Of a stretch of 64,000 bases of DNA, positions 25,783-34,010 are shown one piece after another. The translations under genes were made by a program, and so were the position numbers. This DNA is from Streptomyces roseolus (lineage in GTDB: Bacteria; Actinomycetota; Actinomycetes; Streptomycetales; Streptomycetaceae), in contig NZ_BMTV01000018.1 of the NCBI RefSeq assembly GCF_014649855.1, positions 1-64,000 of the forward strand, in the 5' to 3' direction. The notes beneath the pieces were generated by a model that made no database searches, had not been told where the DNA came from, and saw only the letters and a program-made list of their open reading frames with translations. Within the stretch, counting starts at the first letter, position 1, and the number at the start of each line of letters is the position of its first letter.

Positions 25783-27124
25783 CCTGCGAGAACTCCAGGT
25801 GGCGCCACGCGTACGACCGCCAGGGCGCCCACTCCCCCGCCTCCCCCGCCACGGCGACGTCCGGGTCGCCGAGCGACCGGATCCGGATCAGGGCGGCGGC
25901 ACGGGCGTCGACGCCGGGTACGGCCCCGAGGACGCGGGCGGACTCGTCGCGGTCGGCACCGGGGTCGAGCCGGAGGCCGCCGTCGACGAGGGCCCGGGCG
26001 AGCGGCCCGGCGACGGGGTGGCCGACGAGGTCCGCGGGCGCGGGAAAGAGTGCGCGAAGGGTCCCGTCCGGGCTGTCCAGCGGCGTGCCGAGCTCCGCGA
26101 GGACGCGCGCGGACTCCTCCGGCCCGAGGACGGTCCGGAGGGCGTACTCCTCCGGGTCCGCGGCGCCCGGCGAGCGCAGCCCCGGCCGGGCGGCGACCGC
26201 GGCGGCGAGCCGCGGGTCGGCGCCGAGGCGCTCGGTGACCGCGTGGGGATCGGCGTCGAGGTCGAGGAGGCGGCGCAGCCGGTGCACGGCGGTGGTGAGG
26301 TCGCGCAGCTCGGCGAGGTGCAGCCGCGCCTCCAGCCAGCGGCCGGGCGCCGCTTCCGCCACGGCGACGACCCCGGGACCGTACGGCAGCCGCAGGGTGC
26401 GCCGGTAGGTGCGGGCGCCGCGCTCCCCGGTGACCTCCTCGACGCCCGGCAGGGCCTCGGCGGCCAGCAGGTCGAAGACCTCGGCGGCGGCGTACGGCCC
26501 CCGGTAGGCGAGCCGCAGCGGTACGCCGGTGGTGGTGGCGGCGCGCGGCCCGGCCGCTCCGGCGGTCTCGGCGCGGAGCTCGGTCGGGGTGCGGGCGTAC
26601 ACGGCCCGGATGGTGTCGTTGAACTGGCGGACCGAGGCGAAACCGGCGGCGAAGGCGATCTCGGTGACCGGCAGGGAGGTGGTCTGGAGCAGGACGCGCG
26701 CGGTGTGGGCCCGCTGGGCGCGGGCGAGCGCCACCGGCCCGGCGCCCAGCTCGGCGGTGAGCTGGCGCTGGACCTGGCGGGTGCTGTAGCCGAGGCGGAC
26801 GGCGAGGCCGGGGACGCCCTCGCGGTCCACGACCCCGTCGCCGATCATGCGTACGGCCCGTCCGACGACGTCGGCCCGGACGTCCCACTCGGCGGAGCCG
26901 GGCACCGCGTCGGGCCGGCAGCGGCGGCAGGCGCGGAAGCCGTGACCCTGAGCGGCGGCGGCCGTCGGGAAGAAGGCGACGTTGCGCCGCTTGGGGGTGA
27001 CGGCGGGGCAGCTGGGCCGGCAGTAGATGCCGGTGGTGCGGACGGCGAAGAAGAACTCCCCGTCGAACCGCGCGTCCCTGCTGCTCACCGCCTGGTAGAG
27101 GGTGTCGCCCTCGTCGTCCGTCAT
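25769..27124 (-). CDS. Ada-AlkA type alkylation response protein with degenerate glycosylase domain
   Basis: A 451-residue protein from the ATG at 27124. The N-terminal Ada zinc domain is complete: YCRPSC then FRACRRCRPD, where the first cysteine would accept methyl groups from phosphotriesters. An AraC helix-turn-helix follows (LAVRLGYSTRQVQRQLTAELG and FAAGFASVRQFNDTIRAVYARTP). The AlkA N-terminal domain and the HhH-GPD region come next. In this last region the expected LPGIGPWTA hairpin reads VPGVDARAA. The PTDLGV-type segment that carries the catalytic Asp is missing: LGDPDVAVAGEAGEW runs straight into WRSYAWRHL. The protein likely keeps its regulatory methyl-sensor role but may have lost 3-methyladenine glycosylase activity. 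Confidence 0.85.
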   Translation of the reverse strand: MTDDEGDTLYQAVSSRDARFDGEFFFAVRTTGIYCRPSCPAVTPKRRNVAFFPTAAAAQGHGFRACRRCRPDAVPGSAEWDVRADVVGRAVRMIGDGVVDREGVPGLAVRLGYSTRQVQRQLTAELGAGPVALARAQRAHTARVLLQTTSLPVTEIAFAAGFASVRQFNDTIRAVYARTPTELRAETAGAAGPRAATTTGVPLRLAYRGPYAAAEVFDLLAAEALPGVEEVTGERGARTYRRTLRLPYGPGVVAVAEAAPGRWLEARLHLAELRDLTTAVHRLRRLLDLDADPHAVTERLGADPRLAAAVAARPGLRSPGAADPEEYALRTVLGPEESARVLAELGTPLDSPDGTLRALFPAPADLVGHPVAGPLARALVDGGLRLDPGADRDESARVLGAVPGVDARAAALIRIRSLGDPDVAVAGEAGEWAPWRSYAWRHLEFSQVSRV

Positions 27125-27187
27125 GCCTCCAGTGTGCGGCGGCGGACCGCCGCGCACCGGCGGCTTTCGGACATCGCGGGCGACCGC

Positions 27188-28312
27188 CTACCGGAGCCGC
27201 CCCTCCCTCTTGAAGGCCAGGGCGGCCCGGCCCTCGGCGCCCTTGCGCTTCCAGTCCTTGCGGATCTCGTGGCGCATCCGGGCGTCGGTCTTGGCGACGA
27301 GCCGCTGGTTCTCCCGGAGGAGCTTGCGGTAGCTCTCCAGGCGCCGTACGGACAGCGTGCCCTCGTCGAGGGCGGCGGCCACCGCGCACCCCGGCTCGGC
27401 CTCGTGGGAGCAGTCGTGGAAGCGGCACCCGGCGGCCAGTTCCTCGATCTCCGCGAAGGTCTGCCCGACCCCGGCCTCGGCGTCCCACAGCCCGACCCCG
27501 CGCAGCCCCGGGGTGTCGATGAGCACGCCGCCCCCGGGCAGCACGAACAGGTTCCGGGTGGTGGTGGTGTGCCGGCCCTTCCCGTCCACGTCACGGGCCG
27601 CCCGCACGGTCATGACGTCCTCGCCGACGAGGGCGTTGGCGAGGGTGGACTTGCCGGCGCCGGAGACGCCGAGCAGCACGGTGGTGCCGCCGCCGACCAC
27701 GGCCGACAGCACCTCGACCCCCTCGCCGGTGGAGGAGCTGAGCGGCAGCACCTCCACGCCGGGGGCGACGTTCCGGACGTCCTCGACGAGGTGCGAGAGC
27801 ACGACCGGGTCGGGCACGAGGTCGGCCTTGGACAGCACGACGGTGGGCAGGGCACCGGACTCCCACGCGAGGGCGAGGAAGCGCTCGATCCTGCCGAGGT
27901 CCAGCTCGACGGCGAGCGAGACGGTGATGACGGCGTGGTCCACGTTGGCCGCGAGGATCTGCCCCTCGGACCGCTTGGACGACGTCGACCGCGCGAACGC
28001 CGTCCGCCGCGGCAGACAGGCCCGTACGTACCGGGGATCGGCGGCGCCCTCGGGATCGACGGCGGCCCAGTCCCCGGTGCAGACGACCCGCAGCGGATCG
28101 TGCGGCGTCACGAACGCGGTGTCGGCGCGCACGACCCCGTCGGCCGTGGCCACGTCACACTGCCCCCGGTCGACCCGGACGACCCGCCCCGGGACCAGCC
28201 CCTGGGCGGCGTACGGCGCGAAGGCCTCCGCCCAGCCGGCGTCCCAGCCGTGGGCGTCGAGGACGGACGAGGAAGTGGAAAGGGAAAGCTGGTGAAGCGA
28301 AGCGTTGAACAA
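27188..28312 (-). CDS. rsgA: Ribosome small subunit-dependent GTPase A
   Basis: A 374-residue RsgA (YjeQ) GTPase for late 30S subunit maturation. An N-terminal OB-fold precedes a circularly permuted GTPase domain: the NKxD-type motif appears as SKAD before the P-loop GVSGAGKSTLANAL, then the switch RHTTTTR and DTPG. The zinc motif is C-x4/5-H-x-C: GCRFHDCSHEAEPGC. No ATG or GTG is present near the expected N-terminus; TTG at 28312 (FNASLHQ) gives a family-like start but has no clear ribosome-binding site. A candidate 23-residue ORF and a 7-bp hairpin (28342-28358) precede it, so an upstream-ORF control is possible. Confidence 0.93.
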   Translation of the reverse strand: MFNASLHQLSLSTSSSVLDAHGWDAGWAEAFAPYAAQGLVPGRVVRVDRGQCDVATADGVVRADTAFVTPHDPLRVVCTGDWAAVDPEGAADPRYVRACLPRRTAFARSTSSKRSEGQILAANVDHAVITVSLAVELDLGRIERFLALAWESGALPTVVLSKADLVPDPVVLSHLVEDVRNVAPGVEVLPLSSSTGEGVEVLSAVVGGGTTVLLGVSGAGKSTLANALVGEDVMTVRAARDVDGKGRHTTTTRNLFVLPGGGVLIDTPGLRGVGLWDAEAGVGQTFAEIEELAAGCRFHDCSHEAEPGCAVAAALDEGTLSVRRLESYRKLLRENQRLVAKTDARMRHEIRKDWKRKGAEGRAALAFKREGRLR

Positions 28313-28373
28313 GGGGGACCCTTCGAAGGGCGGCCCCCGGCGGCGCGCTCCGAGCGCGCGGTACGAGTGGGTG

Positions 28374-28445
28374 TCAGCCGGAGACCACAGGGGCGGGAAC
28401 GATGAACTCCTGAATGCGGGCAGAGCCCGTCACCGTGACAGTCAT
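28374..28445 (-). CDS. Candidate 23-residue leader ORF upstream of rsgA
   Basis: The ORF begins ATG at 28445 and ends TGA at 28374; it encodes a peptide starting MTVTVTGSARIQEF and ending VVSG. It follows a near-ideal ribosome-binding site, AGGAGGTGAGGA, about 10 nt upstream, and lies 61 nt before the TTG of rsgA. GC-rich third positions are consistent with coding. Between it and rsgA is a GCGCGCT/AGCGCGC hairpin. It could be a regulatory leader peptide or a small protein. No family was recognised. Confidence 0.4.
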   Translation of the reverse strand: MTVTVTGSARIQEFIVPAPVVSG

Positions 28446-28641
28446 CAATGTCCTCACCTCCTGCTTCTTCTCAACGAACCGACACCGCGCCCTGCTTGGG
28501 AGCGGATGAGCAGAACCATAACCCCGTCCCAGGGCGCGGCACCACCGATTAAATCCGAGACCTCACCCGCCCGACATCGGCCGCGGACGCTCCGTCGTCA
28601 CGCCCCGGGGAAACCTCGTGGCGCTGTGATCCGATGATGCG

Positions 28642-28761
28642 ATGGCATGGGACGAATGGGACCGCGCGAAAGCGGACGTGACCGCCCGACAGCAGGCGCC
28701 GACTGGAAGCGCATGGTGGAGAAGATGCAGCGGCTCGGCGGTGACGCCCGGGACGGCATGA
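28642..28761 (+). pseudogene. N-terminal fragment of a MAWDEW-type gene
   Basis: From the ATG at 28642 the reading begins MAWDEWDRAKADVTARQQ, which resembles the start of small WXG100-like proteins that precede uncharacterised helical-protein genes in Streptomyces. After about 24 codons the frame degenerates (AWWRRCSGSAV) and stops at 28761. Meanwhile the overlapping plus-one frame becomes the good coding frame (DWKRMVEKMQRLGGDARDG). This looks like a frameshift or a small deletion that joined two genes out of frame. Family resemblance is from memory of the motif; the frame switch is seen in the sequence. Confidence 0.4.
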
Positions 28762-30089
28762 AGGCGAGGGCCGACAAGGCCCGTTGGGACGGAGTCAACG
28801 CGAGCGTGACGCGGGCTTTCGTCGGCAAGACGGTGAAGGAGCTCGCGGACCTCCACAAGGAAGCTCAGAGCATCTTCAGTGTCCTTGATGACGCACTCAC
28901 CGAGCTGAGAGGCCTCCGGCAGCGGGCCGGGAGTGTGACCGCCGAGGCCGAGGAGAAGGGCTTCAGCGTCACCGGTCACGAGGACGGAAGCATAGCGATC
29001 GCGGACGCCCTCATCTGCGAGGTGGACGGGCCCGGGCAGAAGAAGCGCGACATGATGCAGTGGTACGCCGACACATTGACCGGGATCCTGAGCCACGCCA
29101 CCGAGGTGGACGCGGCCGCGGTGCGGGCACTGCGTGCGAGCCACGGCGGTGATCCGACCAACGCAGGTCACGCCTCGTACACGGCACTCGACGAGGACAT
29201 GCTCCCCCGCGCGATGAAGCTCGCCGGGTTGGGAGCGGATGCCGATGACAAGCAGCGTGGGGAGCTGCGGCGGCTGTGGACGTCCCCGAGTCCTGAGGCC
29301 CGGGCTCGGCTCTGGACGCAGCACAAGGACGACCTGCTGGCGGCCGGCCTGTTGACGCCGTCGGTCAAGTGGGTGGCCGCCGACGACGGTGCAGGGCCGT
29401 ACGACGTCGATTCGCCGGGCTTCGGGGACTACTGGATGGAGTTGCAGGCCAACGGGATATCGAACAGTGGTGACTTCCTCGGCAAGACGGATGCGGCCCG
29501 ACACATGGACCACTACCTGAACGAGACCGGCAGTACTCTCGACCTCGATGTCGACAGGATGCTGAGCGACGAGAACGACACCGTACTCCGCGACGTATCG
29601 GCGGCGACGCGCGCCAAACAGGAGGACGAATGGCGCCGTCAGGCACTTGAAGCGTTCGCGCGGTCGGGTGGCAAGCCCGTCGCCATCCCCGTGGAGACCG
29701 CAGGGGTGGGGTACACCCATGGCAAAGGGCCGGACGGCACGGCGAACTGGTACCTCGCGGTGGGTAGTGCCATGACGAACACCACGGGTGTCGTCACTGC
29801 GGTGCCGGGCCCGGACGGCAAGCCGCACGTCAGCATCGACTACCAGGTCGATGTCTGGGACCGGTACAACTGGGACCCCGGCAAGGCCACGCCCATCGGT
29901 CCGACCACGGTCACCGACGCCGACATGGCCCGCATGCACACGACTGGGCAAGCCAGGGAGTTCGACATGAGAGGGAGCAGTTCGGTGCAGCGGCACGACT
30001 TGCCGTCGGGCGGCGCCTGGCCCGATCCGAAGGACCCCGGCCGGAACGGCACACGCACCGACATCGGCCGGAACGGGGACGCTCGATGA
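28647..30089 (+). CDS. Uncharacterised helical protein, first gene of a three-gene module
   Basis: Up to 480 residues; the true start is uncertain because the first 20 or so codons (MGRMGPRESGRDRP) read poorly and a neighbouring frame looks better. An ATG at 28713 is an alternative. Residues about 25-160 are predicted long amphipathic helices (MVEKMQRLGGDARDGMKARADKARW; KTVKELADLHKEAQSIFSVLDDALTELRGL), like ESX/WXG-type substrates. The C-terminal half is mixed and ends in a basic, Gly/Asp-rich tail. Codon use is visibly less GC-biased than in neighbours (for example GGGATATCGAACAGT), suggesting transfer. It overlaps the next gene by ATGA. Function unknown; a secreted toxin-like substrate is a guess. 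Confidence 0.62.
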   Translation: MGRMGPRESGRDRPTAGADWKRMVEKMQRLGGDARDGMKARADKARWDGVNASVTRAFVGKTVKELADLHKEAQSIFSVLDDALTELRGLRQRAGSVTAEAEEKGFSVTGHEDGSIAIADALICEVDGPGQKKRDMMQWYADTLTGILSHATEVDAAAVRALRASHGGDPTNAGHASYTALDEDMLPRAMKLAGLGADADDKQRGELRRLWTSPSPEARARLWTQHKDDLLAAGLLTPSVKWVAADDGAGPYDVDSPGFGDYWMELQANGISNSGDFLGKTDAARHMDHYLNETGSTLDLDVDRMLSDENDTVLRDVSAATRAKQEDEWRRQALEAFARSGGKPVAIPVETAGVGYTHGKGPDGTANWYLAVGSAMTNTTGVVTAVPGPDGKPHVSIDYQVDVWDRYNWDPGKATPIGPTTVTDADMARMHTTGQAREFDMRGSSSVQRHDLPSGGAWPDPKDPGRNGTRTDIGRNGDAR

Positions 30090-30619
30090 ACAGGGAGCCA
30101 CGGGACCGGTGGCGTCCCGCGCTGACCGGCGGGGCGACCGTGCTCACCGCGCTGCTGGTGACCGGATGCTCGGGGGCGGCGGAGAACCGTACTCCGGCGG
30201 CGGAACGCTCCTCAGGAGGGGTGACCCACTGGGTGGACACGGCCACCGTGGAGTCGGTGGCCGAGATGCTGCGCGTGCGGGTGCCGGCGACGGCGACGCA
30301 AGCGAAGGCGGCGCACTTGGCAGGGCTCCAGGACGACGGCCTGATCATGGCGTTCGTCCTCCCTACGGCCGAGGTGGATGACTTCGTCGCGCAGTTGAAG
30401 CCAGAGGAGCCGCTCAGCCTGCGGGAACGGCCACTCGCCCGCAACACGAACCCGTCGACGCCGTTCTCGCACCTCGGACTGCCCGAGCCCGACCTGTCGG
30501 CGAAGGTCCGTGAAGCTCAGGTGTGCGCGCCCTGCGAGGATGACCTCGACTGGTTGAAGATCGCGGTGACGAAGGTCGACGCACACACCAGCCGGGTCTA
30601 CCTGAGCGGCGCCGACTGA
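30086..30619 (+). CDS. Putative lipoprotein, second gene of the module
   Basis: A 177-residue protein with a lipoprotein signal: basic N-terminus, hydrophobic TVLTALLVTGC, then a Ser/Gly-rich tether. The mature part contains DDGLIMAFVLPTAEVDDFVAQL and STPFSHLGLPEPDLSAKVREAQVCAPC. The ATG overlaps the previous stop codon (ATGA), so it is co-translated with the helical protein. It shares the FVLP...HLGLPEP pattern with the next gene, so the two are paralogues. Role unknown; attachment to the outer face of the membrane is expected. Confidence 0.75.
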   Translation: MNREPRDRWRPALTGGATVLTALLVTGCSGAAENRTPAAERSSGGVTHWVDTATVESVAEMLRVRVPATATQAKAAHLAGLQDDGLIMAFVLPTAEVDDFVAQLKPEEPLSLRERPLARNTNPSTPFSHLGLPEPDLSAKVREAQVCAPCEDDLDWLKIAVTKVDAHTSRVYLSGAD

Positions 30620-30839
30620 CGACCGCGCGCTTCCGGTCCGTCGACGCGACCCGCGCGGCCGCGCGGGCTTCGGTGACGACCATGGGGTGGGCAGCACCGC
30701 CTCGGGCGGTGGAACCCGTCTCCACTCCGGGCGGCGGCTTTCAGAAGTCGCCTGCTGCCGCAGCCGGACCAACCGGGCCGCGAGGGCGACCGGACGGATC
30801 CGGGTCGTGAGCGGCAGGAAGCGCGATAGAGGATCACGG

Positions 30840-31469
30840 ATGGACACCTCCCCCCGGACCGCTGCCGGCACCCGGCCCGTGCGCCGCCGTCGTGTGCCGG
30901 TCGCAGTCGTCGTCGTCGCGGTTCTCCTCGGCTGCGTCGCCACCGCGATCGGTGCGGTGTCCTGGGTCGCCGATGACGTGTCGTCGGATCTGACGGACCA
31001 GGAAATGACGTGCTGCTGGGAAGAGGGGGCCACGCCCGCCTGGATGAGCGACCAGCTCGGTATCCGCATTCCGGAGGGAGCCTCGGACCGGCGGTCGGGC
31101 TACAAGACCGGCCAGCGTTACGACACCGGCCTGCTCGCCTTCGTCCTGCCGAGCGAGGACGCGGAGCGGTACACAGGCAGACTCATCCGGAGCGGCACCG
31201 AGATGATCGGGAACGTGCACCCCGAGGAGAAGGGCTACCGGCCCGCCGCCGCCTTCGGTCACCTCGGACTGCCCGAACCCGAGACGCTCGTCCAGGGCCT
31301 CCGGAAGGCCAGCCTGTGCCCGGACGACCTGGCGTCCCCGGAGGGCAAGTACCTCCAGCGCTGCGTCGACCTCTTCGCCCACGAGTTCACACCCGGCACC
31401 ACGCGGATCTACGTCCGGTCGACCATCGAACCGTCCCTCACGCCTCCACCCGCGAGCAGCGCTCCGTAA
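30840..31469 (+). CDS. Single-pass membrane protein, paralogue of the preceding lipoprotein
   Basis: A 209-residue protein from the ATG at 30840, preceded by GAGG; a longer frame upstream lacks support. A basic N-terminus (RPVRRRRVP) leads into a hydrophobic segment (VAVVVVAVLLGCVATAIGAVSWV, about residues 24-46). The extracytoplasmic part repeats the pattern of the lipoprotein gene: TGLLAFVLPSEDAERYTGRL and AAFGHLGLPEPETLVQGLRKASLCPDD. Paired cysteines (TCCWEEG; SLC; QRC) may form disulfides. It is probably in the same module, 220 bp downstream. Function unknown. Confidence 0.72.
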   Translation: MDTSPRTAAGTRPVRRRRVPVAVVVVAVLLGCVATAIGAVSWVADDVSSDLTDQEMTCCWEEGATPAWMSDQLGIRIPEGASDRRSGYKTGQRYDTGLLAFVLPSEDAERYTGRLIRSGTEMIGNVHPEEKGYRPAAAFGHLGLPEPETLVQGLRKASLCPDDLASPEGKYLQRCVDLFAHEFTPGTTRIYVRSTIEPSLTPPPASSAP

Positions 31470-31730
31470 GCCCGTTGCGCGGGCATCGCGGAAGGGATCG
31501 GCGGTGGCCGCGGAGGTGGGTGAACGAGCTTCTGCGGGCGGGCGAGGCCTTTCGTGACGACGGCCATCGTTCACACCTCCTGTGCCTTTCCCGGCGCGCG
31601 ACCGGCGTGCGGGGTCCGTCGGGCACGGGCGTGCGTCGCCCCGGCCGGGGCCGCGTGGGCCGCGCCACGGGTTCTTCCGGTGTCCGATCCGTACAAGACG
31701 CCGGTGTCCGGCGGGCCTAGTTTCCGGGGC

Positions 31731-32150
31731 ATGAAGACACTTCGACTCGACCTCATCGGGCTGGTGGTCGCCGACATGGCCGCCTCGCTCGCCTTCTACC
31801 GGCGGCTCGGATTCGACTTTCCGGAGGGGGCGGAGGAGGAACCTCACGTGGAGGTGGCGGTGCCGGGCGGGCTTCGGTTGGCGTGGGACACGGAGGAGTC
31901 CGTGCGGGCCTTCGATCCGGGGTTCCGGCGGGCGGAGGGCAGCCGGGGGGAGCTGGCGTTCCGGTGCGGCACGGCGGAGGAGGTGGACGCGGCGTACGCG
32001 GAGCTGACGGGGGCCGGGTACGCGGGGCACCTGGCGCCGTGGGACGCGGTCTGGGGGCAGCGGTACGCCGTGGTGACCGATCCGGACGGTTACGGGATCT
32101 CGCTGTTCGCCGATGTCCCGGCCGGCTCCGGGGCTTCCGGCGGCGCCTGA
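31731..32150 (+). CDS. VOC (glyoxalase/bleomycin resistance) family protein
   Basis: A 139-residue single VOC domain starting MKTLRLDLIGLVVADMAASLAFYRRLGFDF, with the second beta-alpha-beta-beta-beta unit ending VVTDPDGYGISLFA. The family covers metal-dependent isomerases, dioxygenases and antibiotic-binding proteins; the substrate cannot be told from sequence. Its 3' end overlaps the convergent AraC-type gene by 61 bp. Such VOC-regulator pairs are common in actinomycetes. Confidence 0.87.
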   Translation: MKTLRLDLIGLVVADMAASLAFYRRLGFDFPEGAEEEPHVEVAVPGGLRLAWDTEESVRAFDPGFRRAEGSRGELAFRCGTAEEVDAAYAELTGAGYAGHLAPWDAVWGQRYAVVTDPDGYGISLFADVPAGSGASGGA

Positions 32151-32872
32151 CCGGCCGCCGCGCGCGCGTACGCCCCGGGGGTCGTGCCCGCCAGGGCGCG
32201 GGTTTCGCGGGTGAGGTGGGCCTGGTCGGCGTAACCGGCGCGGGCGGCGGTCTCGGCGGGCGGCAGGCCGGCCCGCAGCAGGGCCAGGGCGCGCTGGAGG
32301 CGGAGGACGCGGGCCAGGGTCCGGGGGCCGTAGCCGTAGGCGTCCAGGGCGAGCCGGTGGAGGCGGCGGGTGCCGAGGCCGAGGGCCTCGGCGGTCTCGC
32401 CGACCGGGCGGCCCGCGCGGAGCCGGGCGGTGACCGCGCGGAGCAGCGGGTCGGGCGGTCCGGTGCGGGCGGCGCGGCGGAGCGCGTACGCCTCCAGGGC
32501 GGCGGCGGGGTCGGGGGCCTCGCCGATCCGCTCGGTGAGGCGGCGGGCGGCGGCGGCGTCCCACAGGTCGGTGAGGTCCGCCCGGCGGTCGCGGAGTTCG
32601 CGGGCCGGGACGCCGAGGAGGCGGGGGGCGTCGCCGGGGGCGAAGCGCAGGCCCGCGTACCGGGCGACGGGCTCGGTGGAGCGGTGCGCGCGGGTGTCGG
32701 CGCCGGCGACGAGGAGGCGGCCGTCGGCCCAGATGAGGTCCATGCAGCCGTCGGGGACGACGAGGGCTGCGGAGACGACCGGGGCGGGCGCCGTCCGGGT
32801 CCACAGGACGGCGCCGGCGAGCCGGGCGGGGCGCTCCCCGTAGGCCCCTGCGGGGGCGGGCGGGGTGCTCAG
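32090..32872 (-). CDS. AraC family transcriptional regulator
   Basis: About 260 residues. The N-terminal part (VVSAALVVPDGCMDLIWADGRLLVAG) is the DUF6597-type sensor, and the C-terminus is the AraC double helix-turn-helix (GETAEALGLGTRRLHRLALDAYGYGPRTLARVLRLQRAL, then TAARAGYADQAHLTRETRALAGTTPGAYARA). No ATG or GTG occurs before the conserved region. CTG at 32872 is the best start: it overlaps the stop of the upstream YihY gene as CTGA and follows GGAGAAGGA. The stop lies inside the convergent VOC gene. The tail beyond TPGAYARA is poorly conserved in character. Confidence 0.82.
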   Translation of the reverse strand: MSTPPAPAGAYGERPARLAGAVLWTRTAPAPVVSAALVVPDGCMDLIWADGRLLVAGADTRAHRSTEPVARYAGLRFAPGDAPRLLGVPARELRDRRADLTDLWDAAAARRLTERIGEAPDPAAALEAYALRRAARTGPPDPLLRAVTARLRAGRPVGETAEALGLGTRRLHRLALDAYGYGPRTLARVLRLQRALALLRAGLPPAETAARAGYADQAHLTRETRALAGTTPGAYARAAAGQAPPEAPEPAGTSANSEIP

Positions 32873-33993
32873 TCCTTCTCCCAGCCCGTGTGGAGGCGGG
32901 ACTTCACGTCGTCCGGGGGGAGGAACCTGGACCAGCGTTCGGGGAATTCGGAGGGCATGTCGGGGTCGTCCTCGTCGACGTCCTCGGCCTCGGCTCGGAT
33001 GCGGGCGACGAGTTCGGCGGCCTGGACGGCGCGGGCGCGTTCGTTGGCCTCGCGGGCGGCGGCGGTGGCGACGGACGGCCAGACGCGGTCGATCGCAGCG
33101 TTGACCGCCGCGCCGACGAGGACGGCGAACGCGGAGACGCCGATCCAGAGGAGGATCGCGATGGGGGCGGCCAGGGAGCCGTAGATGGTGGGGCCCTCGA
33201 CCTGGCTCGTCAGGTAGATCCGCAGCAGGAAGCTGCCGAAGGCCCACATCGCGAGGGCGACGAGCGCGCCGGGGATGTCCTCGATCCAGGGCGACCGGAC
33301 GGGGACGGAGACGTGGTACAGCGTCGTCAGGAAGGCGATGGAGAGCAGGATGACGGCCGGCCAGTACAGGACGGCGACGACGCCGGTGCCCCAGGGGACG
33401 AGTTCGACGACCCGGTCGGGGCCGACGACCGCGAGGGGCAGGACGACGGCTCCGATGAGCAGCGCCACGATGTAGAGGAGCAGGGCGAGGAGCCGGGTCT
33501 TGACGATGCCCCGGTGTCCGTCGAGGCCGTACATGACGGTGATGGTGTCGATGAAGACGTTCACCGCGCGGGAGCCGGACCACAGGGCGATGGCGAAGCC
33601 GAGCGAGATGAGTTCGGGTCGTTTCGCGCGGGTGATGTCGTCGAGGATCGGCTGGGCGATCTCGGCGACGCCCCGGTCGGAGAGGATCGTTCCGGCCGCC
33701 CGGAGGATGTTCTCCTCGATGCTGGCGACGGTGTCGGTGTTGGTCCAGTCGTCGGCGTAGCCGAGGACGGCGATCAGGCCGAGCAGGAGGGGCGGCAGGG
33801 ACAGCAGGGTGAAGAAGGCGGCCTCGGCGGCGAGGCCGAGGATCCGGTACTCGATGCACGAGTTGACGGTGTCCTTGAGGAGCAGCCAGACCATCTTCCG
33901 CTTGGAGACGTTGCGGTAGAGGACACGGGCCCGGTGGAGCCTGCTCCAGGGGCGTCGCTCCGGCCGTTCGGGTGTTTCGCTTGCTGCCTGCAC
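32869..33993 (-). CDS. YihY/virulence factor BrkB family membrane protein
   Basis: About 374 residues from GTG at 33993 (VQAASETPERPE), a weakly supported start. The YihY signature GLAAEAAFFTLLSLPPLLLGLIAVLGY begins near residue 45, and the core has six predicted membrane helices, ending at LWIGVSAFAVLVGAAVNAAID. The C-terminal 65 residues are charged and cytoplasmic. The family's function is unsettled despite its old annotation as RNase BN. The stop overlaps the start of the AraC-type gene, so the two are co-transcribed. Confidence 0.87.
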   Translation of the reverse strand: MQAASETPERPERRPWSRLHRARVLYRNVSKRKMVWLLLKDTVNSCIEYRILGLAAEAAFFTLLSLPPLLLGLIAVLGYADDWTNTDTVASIEENILRAAGTILSDRGVAEIAQPILDDITRAKRPELISLGFAIALWSGSRAVNVFIDTITVMYGLDGHRGIVKTRLLALLLYIVALLIGAVVLPLAVVGPDRVVELVPWGTGVVAVLYWPAVILLSIAFLTTLYHVSVPVRSPWIEDIPGALVALAMWAFGSFLLRIYLTSQVEGPTIYGSLAAPIAILLWIGVSAFAVLVGAAVNAAIDRVWPSVATAAAREANERARAVQAAELVARIRAEAEDVDEDDPDMPSEFPERWSRFLPPDDVKSRLHTGWEKD

Positions 33994-34010
33994 GTGCTTA
34001 CCGTATCGGC

